A stretch of DNA of 13,629 nt from JAHECQ01 sp047638695 (lineage in GTDB: Bacteria > Actinomycetota > Acidimicrobiia > Acidimicrobiales > SZUA-35): NCBI GenBank assembly GCA_047638695.1, contig JBLINY010000116.1, positions 1 through 13,629 on the forward strand, read 5' to 3'. Position numbers and translations under genes: made by a program. Positions 1 to 7,225 of the stretch are shown here, one piece after another. Each line of letters begins with the position of its first letter. The first letter of the stretch is position 1. The notes beneath the pieces are model-generated. The model saw only the letters and a program-made list of their open reading frames with translations. It was not told the DNA's origin and ran no database searches.

Positions 1-164
1 TCACTGCCGGCAGCGTCTTCGATCTCGACACGGCCCGCGCCTTCGAACAGATCGGTGCTGACCGGGTGATGTGTGCGCTGATGCTGCCCGACCTGATTAC
101 GGACCTCGACGAAGCCAAACGAAAGATCACCCAGTTCGTTGACGACATCATGTCGAAGTTCTAG
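1..164 (+). CDS. C-terminal end of a probable LLM-class (luciferase-like) oxidoreductase, partial
   Basis: The open frame enters from the left edge (first full codon at 3) and ends at TAG 162-164, giving 53 residues. The tail contains GADRVMCALMLPD followed by a helix DLDEAKRKITQFVDDIM and ends SKF. A Gly-x-Asp-Arg-Val strand followed by an amphipathic helix beginning DLDEA is the usual C-terminus of F420- or FMN-dependent luciferase-like monooxygenases. The catalytic part lies outside the window, so the family call rests on this tail only. The next gene begins 14 bp downstream on the same strand, so the two are probably co-transcribed. Another alpha/beta-barrel oxidoreductase is possible. 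Confidence 0.55.
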   Translation, partial: TAGSVFDLDTARAFEQIGADRVMCALMLPDLITDLDEAKRKITQFVDDIMSKF

Positions 165-178
165 GGACGACTTTAGTC

Positions 179-1057
179 ATGGGAGAAATCGCCCGCGGAA
201 GCGAGCCAGGGGACAGCACCCGATTGCTGGCCAGCGTCTTCGAACCGTTCCACAGCATTGTGTACTACACCCCCGAAATCATGCGGATGACCGAGTTCGG
301 GTATCGCGGGTGGTGGCACGCCTACTTCGCATATCGCTTCGCCCCGATGGGGCCAGTCCCGGCAAGCGTTGTCACCGCGACCGCCTACAACTTCGCGCCC
401 CGCTTTATCGAACGCTCCGTTCCCGGCGTATGGAGTATCCAGCCTCCGGCCGAAGCTCTCGCCAGCCACGGCAGCCTGGTCGATGCTGCGCTCGGTCGTA
501 TCTTTGGCGACGGAGTCTTCTCGGAAACGATCGAGGAAGCTGCTGCGTTGGCTCGGCGCTCGGTCGAAGGAATGGATGTGGGTGCTCGGGCACTCTTCGG
601 TGCCCACGCCGACCTGGCATGGCCGACAAATCCAGCCAAAGCGCTACTGCACGCATGCACCTTGCTGCGCGAATACCGAGGCGACAGCCACAACATCTCG
701 TTGGCCAACGCCGACCTCGACGGTGTCGAGTGCCATCTGCTGATGGCGGCCCGGGGTCACGGCAACCAGGCCACCATCGAGGGAATACGAGGTTGGACGT
801 TGGAAGAATGGGATGCAGCGGCCGAGCGTCTGATCGAGCGGGGTTTCTTGAACACCGACAAGACCGAGACAGCGGCCGGGCACCAAGCTCGGTCCGACCT
901 CGAACGAGAGACCGACCGTCTCTCGTCGGCGCCGGCGACTCGGCTGGGTGCAGCCGATGCAGCTCGGCTGACCGACCTGCTCGAGCCTCTGGTGGCCCAC
1001 CTCACCTCCAACGGTGAGATCGCGGGCCAATGGCCGCCGCCAGCGGTCATGAAATGA
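179..1057 (+). CDS. SCO6745-family protein (winged-helix-like C-terminus), function unknown
   Basis: This 292-aa protein has the hallmarks of the actinobacterial SCO6745 family. The N-terminal part has EPFHSIVYYTPE (residues 22-33), then a WW-rich segment and APMGPVPASVV (55-65) before NFAPRFIE (71-78). The middle has LLREYRGDSH (162-171). The C-terminal part resembles a MarR-type winged helix: RGWTLEEWDAAAERLIERGF (204-223), then T..G..AR..LERETDRLS and a closing helix. The biochemical role is not known. Members of this family often sit beside lipid or CoA-ester metabolism genes, as here. The ATG at 179 is chosen because AGGGA (163-167) lies upstream; the spacing of 11 nt is long. The stop TGA overlaps the start of the following CoA-transferase (ATGA), so the two are translationally coupled. 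Confidence 0.75.
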   Translation: MGEIARGSEPGDSTRLLASVFEPFHSIVYYTPEIMRMTEFGYRGWWHAYFAYRFAPMGPVPASVVTATAYNFAPRFIERSVPGVWSIQPPAEALASHGSLVDAALGRIFGDGVFSETIEEAAALARRSVEGMDVGARALFGAHADLAWPTNPAKALLHACTLLREYRGDSHNISLANADLDGVECHLLMAARGHGNQATIEGIRGWTLEEWDAAAERLIERGFLNTDKTETAAGHQARSDLERETDRLSSAPATRLGAADAARLTDLLEPLVAHLTSNGEIAGQWPPPAVMK

Positions 1058-3450
1058 TCTCAAAACCGCTCGACCAGCTCGTGGTCGTTGAGTTGGTTGG
1101 CTCGATCGCCGGGGGCTATGCCGCCAAGCTGTTGGCCGACCGTGGCGCCAAGGTCACCCTGGTCGACCCGGCCCCGCCGCCACTCGATGCGGCGAACGCG
1201 GCATGGCACTTTTTGCATGGGGGAGGCTTATCAGGTGAGGCCTCGCAGGGAGCGAGCGGATACGCAGGAAAGACCGTTGTATCCGAGCTTGGTGACCTGG
1301 CTGAAACTGCCGACCTGGTTATCGAGAGCTCGGCTCCTAGTCCTCTGCGGCCGGTGGTGGCCGCTCGCGATGGTCTGACCCGGCTCCACCTTTCACCACA
1401 TGGATCAACTGGCGTGTACGCCGATTTTCAATCGACCGACCTCACCGACTGGGCTCTGTCCGGTCATCAGCACCTCTATGGCGATCCGAACCGTCACCCG
1501 ATCCCCGGCCCTCCCAACCAGCCGGCGTACGCGGCGGGGCTGTTCGGGTGCGTCGGAGCGATGGCCGCCATGTTGGGTGGCGAGCCTGTCAACAGTGGCA
1601 AAGGGAGCCGGACAGTCGCGGGTCAGACAGCCGCTGGTCAGACGGTTGAAGTCAGCCATGTCGAAGCGATGGTTGCGCTGCATCAATTCACATTGCTTCG
1701 TCACCAGTTCGGGCACGACATTCTCACCAGAATGGGGAATCGGTTCACCGGCCAGGGGGAGCCGAACACCATCTACCGCTGCGCCGACGGTTGGGTGGCG
1801 GTCACCTGCGTCACCGATCAACAGATGGAGAGCCTGCTCAACGTCATTGACCGGGCCTGGGTTCTGGACGAGATCGACTCGCCGCAGGACCTCCAGCTAC
1901 GTCCCGAACTGATTAACGATGGGCTGGTTCCCTGGCTAGCGGAACGAGCACGCGACGAAGTGGTCGAGCTGCTTCAGGCCTTGCGTATTCCTGCCTGCCC
2001 AGCGCTGGCTATGAAGGATCTGCTGGGTGATGCCCAGTTGGCCGATCGGCAATGGTGGGAAGCAGCCGACGGATTGCAGCTGCCCGGCCCACCGACGCGG
2101 CTCAGTCGTCATCCATGGGCGGCCGGTCGAACCCCGGCGGCGACAGCCGCCGAGCCTGTTGGCCCGGGTCCGCTGCTGGGTCGAGTGGGGCACCACGAGG
2201 CTGATCCAAAAAGAGGACCCCTTTCAGGGCTGCGAGTGCTCGACCTCACCAGGGTGTGGGCTGGGCCACTGGCGGCCAGGATTCTGGCCGATCTCGGCGC
2301 CGACGTCGTCATGGTCGAAGCTCCATGGAACCGCGGACCCAAAATCATTCCGGCCTCGGTTGTTGAGGTGACCAAGCAGTATCCCGACAACGACCCAGGC
2401 GAACGCCACTGGAATCGGTTCGGCCACACCAACAAGTACGCGGTCAACAAGCGGTCGCTGGTACTTGACCTCACCAAAGACGAAGGACCCGAAACTTTTC
2501 GGAGGCTCGTTGCCGGCACCGATGTCGTCATCGAAAACTACAGTCCTCGGGTGATGCCGCAGTTTGGATTGGCTGACGTTGACCTGGCGGCCGTGAATCC
2601 CGACACCATCACCGTGACGATGCCCGGCTACGGCCGCACCGGCCCGGCCCGGGACTGGGTTGCCTACGGCTCATGCCTCGATAGTCATGCCGGCCTGACC
2701 ATGCTGACGGGGTATGCCGATGATCATCCTTGGAAGGGTGGCGTGGCCTGGCCCGACGCAATCGCTGGGCTGCACGCCGTCGTCGGCATCTTGGTCGCCG
2801 TGTGGGATCGGGCCGCGGGCGTGACCCGGGGTCAAACGGTCGAGGTCGCACAATTCGAGTCGATGGTGAACTGCGTCGGCGATCAGTTGGTGGCGGCCCA
2901 GTTGGGGGGCGAGTACGTGCCGGCTGGAGGCCGACACGCAACCCAGGCGCCCCATGGGGTTTATCGATGTCTCGGCAACGATCGTTGGACCTCAATTTCG
3001 GTCGCTAATGATGAGCAATGGAGCGCAGTTGTAGCTCTAATGGCGCTGCCCTCCGATTGGGCGGCCCTGTCACAACAGCAACGACATGACCGTCACGACG
3101 AGATCGATGAGGCCATCACCGAGTGGACCTCATCGCACGATCACATGCTGGTCATGTACCGGCTGCAAGAGGTCGGGGTGGCGGCCGGCGCCGTCTTGGA
3201 TGCAGCCGGGGTTCGGTCCGATCCTCAGCTCAATTCCCGGGCACTGCTCGAGACGATCGAGCAGCCCGAGGTTGGGCCCTTCACGCTGCCTCGCACGCCG
3301 ATCCGGCTGAATGATCGCTATCCCAAACTGGGGCCGGCTCCGGGTCTTGGCCAACACAACGATGCCGTCCTGGGCGACGCGGGCATAGACGAGGCGGCGC
3401 GTTCCGAGCTTCGTGCTCTTGGCGTCGTCGCCGACGAGCCGCCAGGCTGA
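1054..3450 (+). CDS. Fused two-domain class III CoA-transferase (CaiB/BaiF family), copy A
   Basis: This is a 798-aa protein made of two CaiB/BaiF (family III CoA-transferase) units, each about 400 aa. These enzymes move CoA between carboxylic acids through an aspartyl-CoA anhydride. The second unit starts at residue 390 with LSGLRVLDLTRVWAGPLAAR, followed by NKRSLVLDL (465-473), PGYGRTGP and the catalytic-site motif WPDAIAGL with Asp568. The first unit starts PLDQLVVVELVGSIAGG, but at the equivalent position it has PAYAAGL, placing Ala158 where CaiB has Asp169; it is probably non-catalytic. I chose ATG 1054 rather than ATG 1030. It overlaps the previous stop as ATGA, it puts the PLDxLxVxEL motif at the very N-terminus as in other family members, and it places Asp568 at the same residue number as in copy B (11113-13521). 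A duplicated AGQT segment sits at residues 189-197. The substrate is unknown. DddD, a DMSP CoA-transferase/lyase, has the same double architecture, but I cannot claim this is DddD. Confidence 0.88.
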   Translation: MISKPLDQLVVVELVGSIAGGYAAKLLADRGAKVTLVDPAPPPLDAANAAWHFLHGGGLSGEASQGASGYAGKTVVSELGDLAETADLVIESSAPSPLRPVVAARDGLTRLHLSPHGSTGVYADFQSTDLTDWALSGHQHLYGDPNRHPIPGPPNQPAYAAGLFGCVGAMAAMLGGEPVNSGKGSRTVAGQTAAGQTVEVSHVEAMVALHQFTLLRHQFGHDILTRMGNRFTGQGEPNTIYRCADGWVAVTCVTDQQMESLLNVIDRAWVLDEIDSPQDLQLRPELINDGLVPWLAERARDEVVELLQALRIPACPALAMKDLLGDAQLADRQWWEAADGLQLPGPPTRLSRHPWAAGRTPAATAAEPVGPGPLLGRVGHHEADPKRGPLSGLRVLDLTRVWAGPLAARILADLGADVVMVEAPWNRGPKIIPASVVEVTKQYPDNDPGERHWNRFGHTNKYAVNKRSLVLDLTKDEGPETFRRLVAGTDVVIENYSPRVMPQFGLADVDLAAVNPDTITVTMPGYGRTGPARDWVAYGSCLDSHAGLTMLTGYADDHPWKGGVAWPDAIAGLHAVVGILVAVWDRAAGVTRGQTVEVAQFESMVNCVGDQLVAAQLGGEYVPAGGRHATQAPHGVYRCLGNDRWTSISVANDEQWSAVVALMALPSDWAALSQQQRHDRHDEIDEAITEWTSSHDHMLVMYRLQEVGVAAGAVLDAAGVRSDPQLNSRALLETIEQPEVGPFTLPRTPIRLNDRYPKLGPAPGLGQHNDAVLGDAGIDEAARSELRALGVVADEPPG

Positions 3451-3477
3451 CCTCATTCTTCTCTTTCGTCTCTGAAC

Positions 3478-3481
3478 GGAG
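3478..3481 (+). promoter_or_regulatory. Ribosome binding site of the EthD gene
   Basis: GGAG lies 6 nt before the ATG at 3488. It is a good Shine-Dalgarno core and confirms this start; the preceding 37-bp gap shows no terminator. Confidence 0.6.
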
Positions 3482-3487
3482 CAACAC

Positions 3488-4177
3488 ATGATCAAAGTCA
3501 CTGAGATCGTCAACCGCCGACCCGGAATGTCGGTCGAGGACTTCCAGGCCCACTGGTTACACAACCACGGCCCGATCGTTGCCAAGGTTCCGGGGCTGAA
3601 ACGGTACGTGCAGAGTCACGTCCGGCTCGGCGGGTACAAACGGGGCGAGGTGCCGTTCGACGGCATCGCCGAGTTGTGGTTCGACGACAAGGCAGCGCTC
3701 GCTGCGATCGTCGGAACCCCCGAGTTCGCGGCGGCCAAGGCCGACGAACCCAAGTTCATTGATGACACCACGCTGATCGAGCTGGTGGTAGACGAGCACA
3801 TCATCAAGGACAACCCCGTCCCGGTTGGTGCAGCAGGAGAGCCGGCGGTGAAGAGCATCGAGTTCTTGATTTTCAAGCCCGACATGGACCCAGCTGAGGC
3901 CCAGGCCTACTGGCTTGGAACCCACGGCCCAATTGGGGCTGCTATTCCGACCATGACCCGGTACGTGCAGAGCCATGTCCGGCTCGGCGCCTATCAGAAG
4001 GCGACACGGCCACCGTTTGATGGCATGGCCGTGACTTGGTGGAAAGATCTGGACGCCATGCGGGCTTCAGCGTCTAGTCGTGAATATCAACTGACTCGCG
4101 ACGATGAGCCCAACTTCATCGACGGTGAGCTTCCGGTGATCCTCACCAGCGAGCACGAGATCGCTCTCCCTACCTAG
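3488..4177 (+). CDS. Tandem-duplicated EthD-domain protein
   Basis: This 229-aa protein consists of two EthD units (dimeric alpha/beta barrel, ferredoxin-like fold), roughly residues 1-104 and 120-224. Each has the sequence HGP (H27 and H146), then RYVQSHVRLG and a DEPxFID motif near its end. Ordinary EthD proteins are about 100 aa and form dimers, so this looks like a covalent pseudo-dimer. EthD proteins are found in ether- and aromatic-degradation clusters. Their exact activity is poorly defined; small-molecule binding, decarboxylase-like or accessory oxygenase roles have been suggested. The gene follows the CoA-transferase by 37 bp and is last in its operon. It ends 12 bp from the convergent acyl-CoA dehydrogenase gene. 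Confidence 0.85.
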   Translation: MIKVTEIVNRRPGMSVEDFQAHWLHNHGPIVAKVPGLKRYVQSHVRLGGYKRGEVPFDGIAELWFDDKAALAAIVGTPEFAAAKADEPKFIDDTTLIELVVDEHIIKDNPVPVGAAGEPAVKSIEFLIFKPDMDPAEAQAYWLGTHGPIGAAIPTMTRYVQSHVRLGAYQKATRPPFDGMAVTWWKDLDAMRASASSREYQLTRDDEPNFIDGELPVILTSEHEIALPT

Positions 4178-4189
4178 CAGCTCCTCTGG

Positions 4190-5347
4190 TTACCTGCCCT
4201 CGGCAGCCCGAGCCAGCAGGGTACGGGAGATCACCATTTTCTGGATCTCGCTGGTGCCCTCGCCAATGATCATCAGTGGGGCGTCTCGATAGAGCCGCTC
4301 GACGCTGTATTCGGTGGTGAAGCCGTTGCCACCGTGGATACGCATTGCCTCCAGCGCCAGCTCGGCCGCAGTCTCTGACGCGAACAGTTTGGCCATACCG
4401 GCTTCCATGTCGGCCCGTTCACCGTTGTCGGCCCGTCTGGCAGCATCGGCGACCATCAAGCGGGCCGCATGAAGCTTGGTTGCCATCTCGGCCAACTTGA
4501 AGCCAATGGCTTGGTGATGGGCAATGGGTCGGCCGAACGCTTCCCGCTGCTGGGCGTAGTCGAGGGCAGCGTCGAAGGCAGCCTGGGCGACACCAACACC
4601 GCGGGCGGCAACGTTGATACGACCCAGCTCGAGGGCAGCAAGCGCCCAGCGGAAACCCTGGCCCAAACCGTCTTCGCCACCGAGCAGAGCATTCTCGGGA
4701 ATGTGATGGTCGACGTAGCTCATCTCGACCGTCTCGAGGCCGCGATAGCCGAGCTTGTCGATGTGTTTCGAGATACTGATGCCGCCGTCGCCGTCGGGGC
4801 CCGGAGTTTTCTCGACCATGAAACAACTGATGTCGTCTTCGGTGGTGCGGGCCAGGAGAGCGACGACGCTGGCTCGTTCGCCGTTGGTCACCCACATCTT
4901 GGTGCCGTTGATGACCCATTCGTTGCCGTCTTTTCGAGCCTTGCAACGAAGGGCGGCGGCATCGCTTCCCGAGTCTGGTTCTGACAACGAGAAGCAGCCA
5001 CGACGGGTACCGGCGGCCATTTCAGGCAGCAGGCGCTTGCGCTGGTCTTCGGTGCCGAACCGGTTAACGAGTTGGGCGGCGATGAGGTGGCTGTTGATGA
5101 CGCCGGCCAGTGACATCCAGCCTCGTGAGAGTTCCTCGATCACGCGGGCATAGGTTGAGTAGTCGAGGCCAAGTCCGCCGTACTCCTGGGGAATGGTGGC
5201 TCCGAACAGACCGAACGCCTGCATTTGATCGACCATCGCGTCGGGATAGAGATCGTCGAGCTCGAAGTCTCGAACGTTGGGCAACACATCGTTGTCAACG
5301 AACGCGGCGAGCGTTTCGATCATCTGGTCAGCTGTCTCGGCATCCAT
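4190..5347 (-). CDS. Acyl-CoA dehydrogenase
   Basis: This 385-aa FAD enzyme is of normal length for the family and oxidises an acyl-CoA to the 2-enoyl-CoA, passing electrons to ETF. The N-terminal helical domain contains FGATIPQEYGGLGLDY. The middle beta domain carries the FAD motif CFSLSEPDSGSD (118-129) and WVINGTKMWVTNG. The C-terminal domain has QQREAFGRPIAHHQ (266-279), AMRIHGGNGF and YRDAPLMIIGEGTSEIQ. Glu363 in GEGTSEIQ is at the position of the catalytic base of medium-chain acyl-CoA dehydrogenase, so the enzyme should be active. The ATG at 5347 has no convincing Shine-Dalgarno sequence, and the frame is closed upstream by a stop at 5414-5416. It is downstream of an LLM gene and a cupin remnant on the same strand. 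Chain-length or aromatic specificity cannot be assigned. Confidence 0.93.
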   Translation of the reverse strand: MDAETADQMIETLAAFVDNDVLPNVRDFELDDLYPDAMVDQMQAFGLFGATIPQEYGGLGLDYSTYARVIEELSRGWMSLAGVINSHLIAAQLVNRFGTEDQRKRLLPEMAAGTRRGCFSLSEPDSGSDAAALRCKARKDGNEWVINGTKMWVTNGERASVVALLARTTEDDISCFMVEKTPGPDGDGGISISKHIDKLGYRGLETVEMSYVDHHIPENALLGGEDGLGQGFRWALAALELGRINVAARGVGVAQAAFDAALDYAQQREAFGRPIAHHQAIGFKLAEMATKLHAARLMVADAARRADNGERADMEAGMAKLFASETAAELALEAMRIHGGNGFTTEYSVERLYRDAPLMIIGEGTSEIQKMVISRTLLARAAEGR

Positions 5348-5400
5348 GCCACAGATCTTGCCAGGCGACGGGCGCTGGGAGGCAACCGTCAGCTCGAGAC

Positions 5401-5438
5401 GTTGAGAGGATGGCTAGTCGAGAGGATGGCTAGTCGAG
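5401..5438. repeat. 16-bp direct tandem duplication (2 copies plus a 6-bp partial copy)
   Basis: Copies at 5401-5416 and 5417-5432 differ at one base (GTTGAG versus GTCGAG at the start). The partial third copy at 5433-5438 is GTCGAG. Read on the minus strand, the unit contains the Leu-Asp-TAG end of the cupin remnant, so the stop region of that remnant has been duplicated outward. It lies between the remnant and the acyl-CoA dehydrogenase start. Confidence 0.8.
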
Positions 5439-5615
5439 GTGGATGAACAGGCAGGTGCGCTCTTCGCCGCCGACATTGCGGCTGAGGTGACCCTGACCAT
5501 CGGTGTCTTCAGCCAACAGGATTGAGCCCGGCCCCATACGGCGAACCTCGCCGCTGCCGCTGCCGTTTTCGACTTCGACCGATCCGGTCAGATTTACAAC
5601 CAGTTGGCGTCGTAC
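5430..5615 (-). pseudogene. Remnant of a cupin-domain protein (C-terminal half only)
   Basis: On the minus strand an open stretch of 61 codons runs from 5615 down to the stop TAG at 5430-5432. It reads RRQLVVNLTGSVEVE, then RRMGPGSILLAEDT, DGQGHLSRNVG and CLFIHLD. The RRQxVVxLxGxVEVE strand, GPGSxLLAEDT turn and GxGHxxR segment are typical of the C-terminal half of small single-domain cupins of about 120 aa. An in-frame TAG at 5616-5618 closes it upstream, and it contains no ATG, GTG or TTG before the internal ATG at 5537, so the N-terminal half and start are missing. The remnant begins 13 bp after the stop of the LLM gene, suggesting that a deletion joined the two. It is probably not expressed as a functional protein. 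Confidence 0.65.
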
Positions 5616-5628
5616 CTAGATCAGCCCA

Positions 5629-6630
5629 CTAACCGAGGGCTGCTTCCACCGCCGGAATCACTTCGGTGACGAACAACTCGAACGATTGCATGGCCTCCGC
5701 CTGGTCGATGTCGCCCCAGAAGAAGGCGCCAAGCAGATAGTCGGGGCCACCCACTTTTGCCATCTCGATGTACGACTCGGTTACTTCCTGGGGAGAGCCG
5801 GCAACGAGAGCCGAGGCCGCCATTGCCGCTGCGGAGTCTCCGCCGAACGACGGATCCTTTGATGCTGACTCTCCGGTTCGCCAGAAATGGTGGTTGATGT
5901 GCGGCGTGTAGAGCTCCCATGCTTTCACTGCCCGCGCCTTGGCAACCTGGCTGTCGGGTCGGATGACGACGTGGCGGCTCGCTCCGATGGTGGTCCGGGT
6001 GATGGTGGGGTTGTACCGGGGCGGCTCGGTGCGTTCGGCGCAGATGCGGCGATGTTCGGCCACCGCAGCGGCCACAGCTTGAGGCGGTCCACCGACCATG
6101 GCGTTCATGTTCAACTCGGCCGCTCGTGCGGCGTTGCCGGCGTACCAGAGTGGGGGATAGGGGTCCTGTACACACTCGAAGGGATTGGCTGCCCCATCAA
6201 CCGGCTCGCCTTCCAAGACAGCGGTCATCCGTTGTAGATGATCGTCGAATACTTCGGCGATGGTTGCCGTGTCGAGATCGAGTAGCCGATGCTCGGGTGG
6301 GCTCACACCCTTGCCGACGCCCATCTGGAAGCGCCCGTTGGTGAGGTGGTCGAGCATGATGACCTCCTCCGCCAGTCGCACCGGGTGATAGCCGGGGAGA
6401 ATGTGAACGAGCGAGCACAGCTTGATCCGCTCAGTCATCGGGGCCATGGCCGACAGCAAGAGAGCGGGCGAGGGTGTTGAATCGAGGGCGCTGAGATGAT
6501 GTTCGGTGGTGTGGTAGCCCCAGATGCCAGCGTCCTCGGCTGCTTGCACATATTCGATCCGCTCTCTAAATATCTGCCCGAGTGGTACACTCGGTCGAGT
6601 CTCGGCGTGGTCCATGAGTCCGAACTGCAT
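5629..6630 (-). CDS. LLM-class flavin-dependent oxidoreductase (bacterial luciferase-like)
   Basis: This 333-aa TIM-barrel protein of normal family length probably uses reduced FMN or F420 to oxidise a small organic substrate. It begins MQFGLMDHAE. It carries GYHTTEHHLSALD (38-50), where His44 aligns with the conserved luciferase His, then RIKLCSLVHILPGYHPVRLAEE and LDHLTNGRFQMGVGKG (94-108). The second half has DPYPPLWYAGN (156-166) and GSPQEV (268-273). It resembles bacterial-luciferase-type monooxygenases more than methylene-H4MPT reductase types. The ATG at 6630 is divergent from the NTF2-like gene (71 bp apart). A decayed cupin gene and an acyl-CoA dehydrogenase follow on the same strand, suggesting a small oxidation operon. 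The substrate cannot be inferred. Confidence 0.88.
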   Translation of the reverse strand: MQFGLMDHAETRPSVPLGQIFRERIEYVQAAEDAGIWGYHTTEHHLSALDSTPSPALLLSAMAPMTERIKLCSLVHILPGYHPVRLAEEVIMLDHLTNGRFQMGVGKGVSPPEHRLLDLDTATIAEVFDDHLQRMTAVLEGEPVDGAANPFECVQDPYPPLWYAGNAARAAELNMNAMVGGPPQAVAAAVAEHRRICAERTEPPRYNPTITRTTIGASRHVVIRPDSQVAKARAVKAWELYTPHINHHFWRTGESASKDPSFGGDSAAAMAASALVAGSPQEVTESYIEMAKVGGPDYLLGAFFWGDIDQAEAMQSFELFVTEVIPAVEAALG

Positions 6631-6701
6631 GGCGGCAGCTTGGTTGTTCGTTGAGCGGGCCGCAATTGGTTGCCGGACCCGTTGCCAGCAAGGATGCGGT
6701 C
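6631..6701. promoter_or_regulatory. Divergent intergenic region between the LLM and NTF2-like genes
   Basis: This 71-bp gap separates two divergently transcribed genes, so at least one promoter must lie here or just inside the coding ends. I do not see a clear -10/-35 pair or a convincing operator palindrome. The call rests on geometry alone. Confidence 0.4.
6690..6694 (+). promoter_or_regulatory. Ribosome binding site fixing the NTF2-like start
   Basis: AAGGA lies 7 nt before the ATG at 6702. It favours this start over the in-frame TTG at 6651. Confidence 0.6.
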
Positions 6702-7205
6702 ATGGCCACTGCAGACCTAGAGACACGCCTTCGCCGGCTCGAGGACATCGAGTCGATCAAGCAACTCAAAGCCCGCTACTGCAAGTACTGCGACGACAAC
6801 TATGACGCCGACGCTCTTGCTGGAACCTTCACCGAGGACGCGGTGTGGGATGGTGGGAACACCTTCGGTGTCGCCGACGGTCGGGAAGCGATCCGCAAGC
6901 ACTTCCGGGGAGCCAGCAAGAGAGTCACGATTGCTCGTCATCAGGTAATGAACCCGATCGTTGAGGTCGACGGTGATGAGGCGACGGGACACTGGTTGCT
7001 GTTCCAACCTTGCACCAATAGCACCGGCAATGGCGAGGAAGCGGTGTGGTTGGCGGCGACCTATGCCGACACGTACCGCCGGGCTCCGGAGGCTGTCGAT
7101 GGCTGGCTCATCTCGGGTACGACGATCGATGTCGCCTTCTTCACCCGCTTTGATCAGGGCTGGGTCGATCAGCGGTTCCTGCCCGGTCGCCAGCCCTCGG
7201 CTTGA
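6702..7205 (+). CDS. NTF2-like (SnoaL-type) protein
   Basis: This 167-aa protein has the cone-shaped alpha+beta fold signature of SnoaL/NTF2-like enzymes. An N-terminal helix IESIKQLKARYCKYCDDNYD (17-36) is followed by FTEDAVWDGGNTFGVADGREAIRKHF (43-68), a strand with RHQVMNPIVEVDGDEATGHW (79-98) and a late strand YADTYRR. Such proteins include small dehydratases, isomerases and hydroxylase accessories; the catalytic residues vary, so the reaction is not assigned. The ATG at 6702 with AAGGA upstream is preferred to a TTG 51 bp earlier. It opens a plus-strand operon and lies 20 bp ahead of the CMD-like gene. Confidence 0.82.
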   Translation: MATADLETRLRRLEDIESIKQLKARYCKYCDDNYDADALAGTFTEDAVWDGGNTFGVADGREAIRKHFRGASKRVTIARHQVMNPIVEVDGDEATGHWLLFQPCTNSTGNGEEAVWLAATYADTYRRAPEAVDGWLISGTTIDVAFFTRFDQGWVDQRFLPGRQPSA

Positions 7206-7214
7206 GACACCCGT

Positions 7215-7218
7215 AGGA
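7215..7218 (+). promoter_or_regulatory. Ribosome binding site of the CMD/AhpD-like gene
   Basis: AGGA lies 7 nt before the ATG at 7226, inside the 20-bp gap after the NTF2-like stop. Confidence 0.55.
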
Positions 7219-7225
7219 TTGAACA

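Noticed and set aside
1030..1053. Earlier ATG (1030) for CoA-transferase A
   Set aside because: It adds eight residues not expected before the family's N-terminal motif, and ATG 1054 shows the classic ATGA overlap.
1663..2859. Glu204 and Glu602 in the GQTVEV-type motifs of CoA-transferase A as catalytic residues
   Set aside because: CaiB also has Glu in this motif (AMYEVM), while its catalytic Asp169 lies in the earlier DYFSGL motif. The position to compare is therefore Ala158/Asp568.
4194..4206. Small hairpin CTGCC-CTC-GGCAG near the convergent ends of the EthD and acyl-CoA dehydrogenase genes
   Set aside because: The stem is 5 bp with no T-tract and lies within the coding end of the dehydrogenase. 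It is not a credible terminator.
6544..6572. Possible promoter TTGCAC, 17-bp spacer, TAAATA on the plus strand
   Set aside because: The -10 element matches the consensus at only three of six bases, and the site lies inside the start of the LLM gene. It is not strong enough to list.
6651..6701. TTG start 51 bp upstream for the NTF2-like protein
   Set aside because: ATG 6702 has a better-placed AAGGA, and the extra 17 residues do not resemble the family N-terminus.
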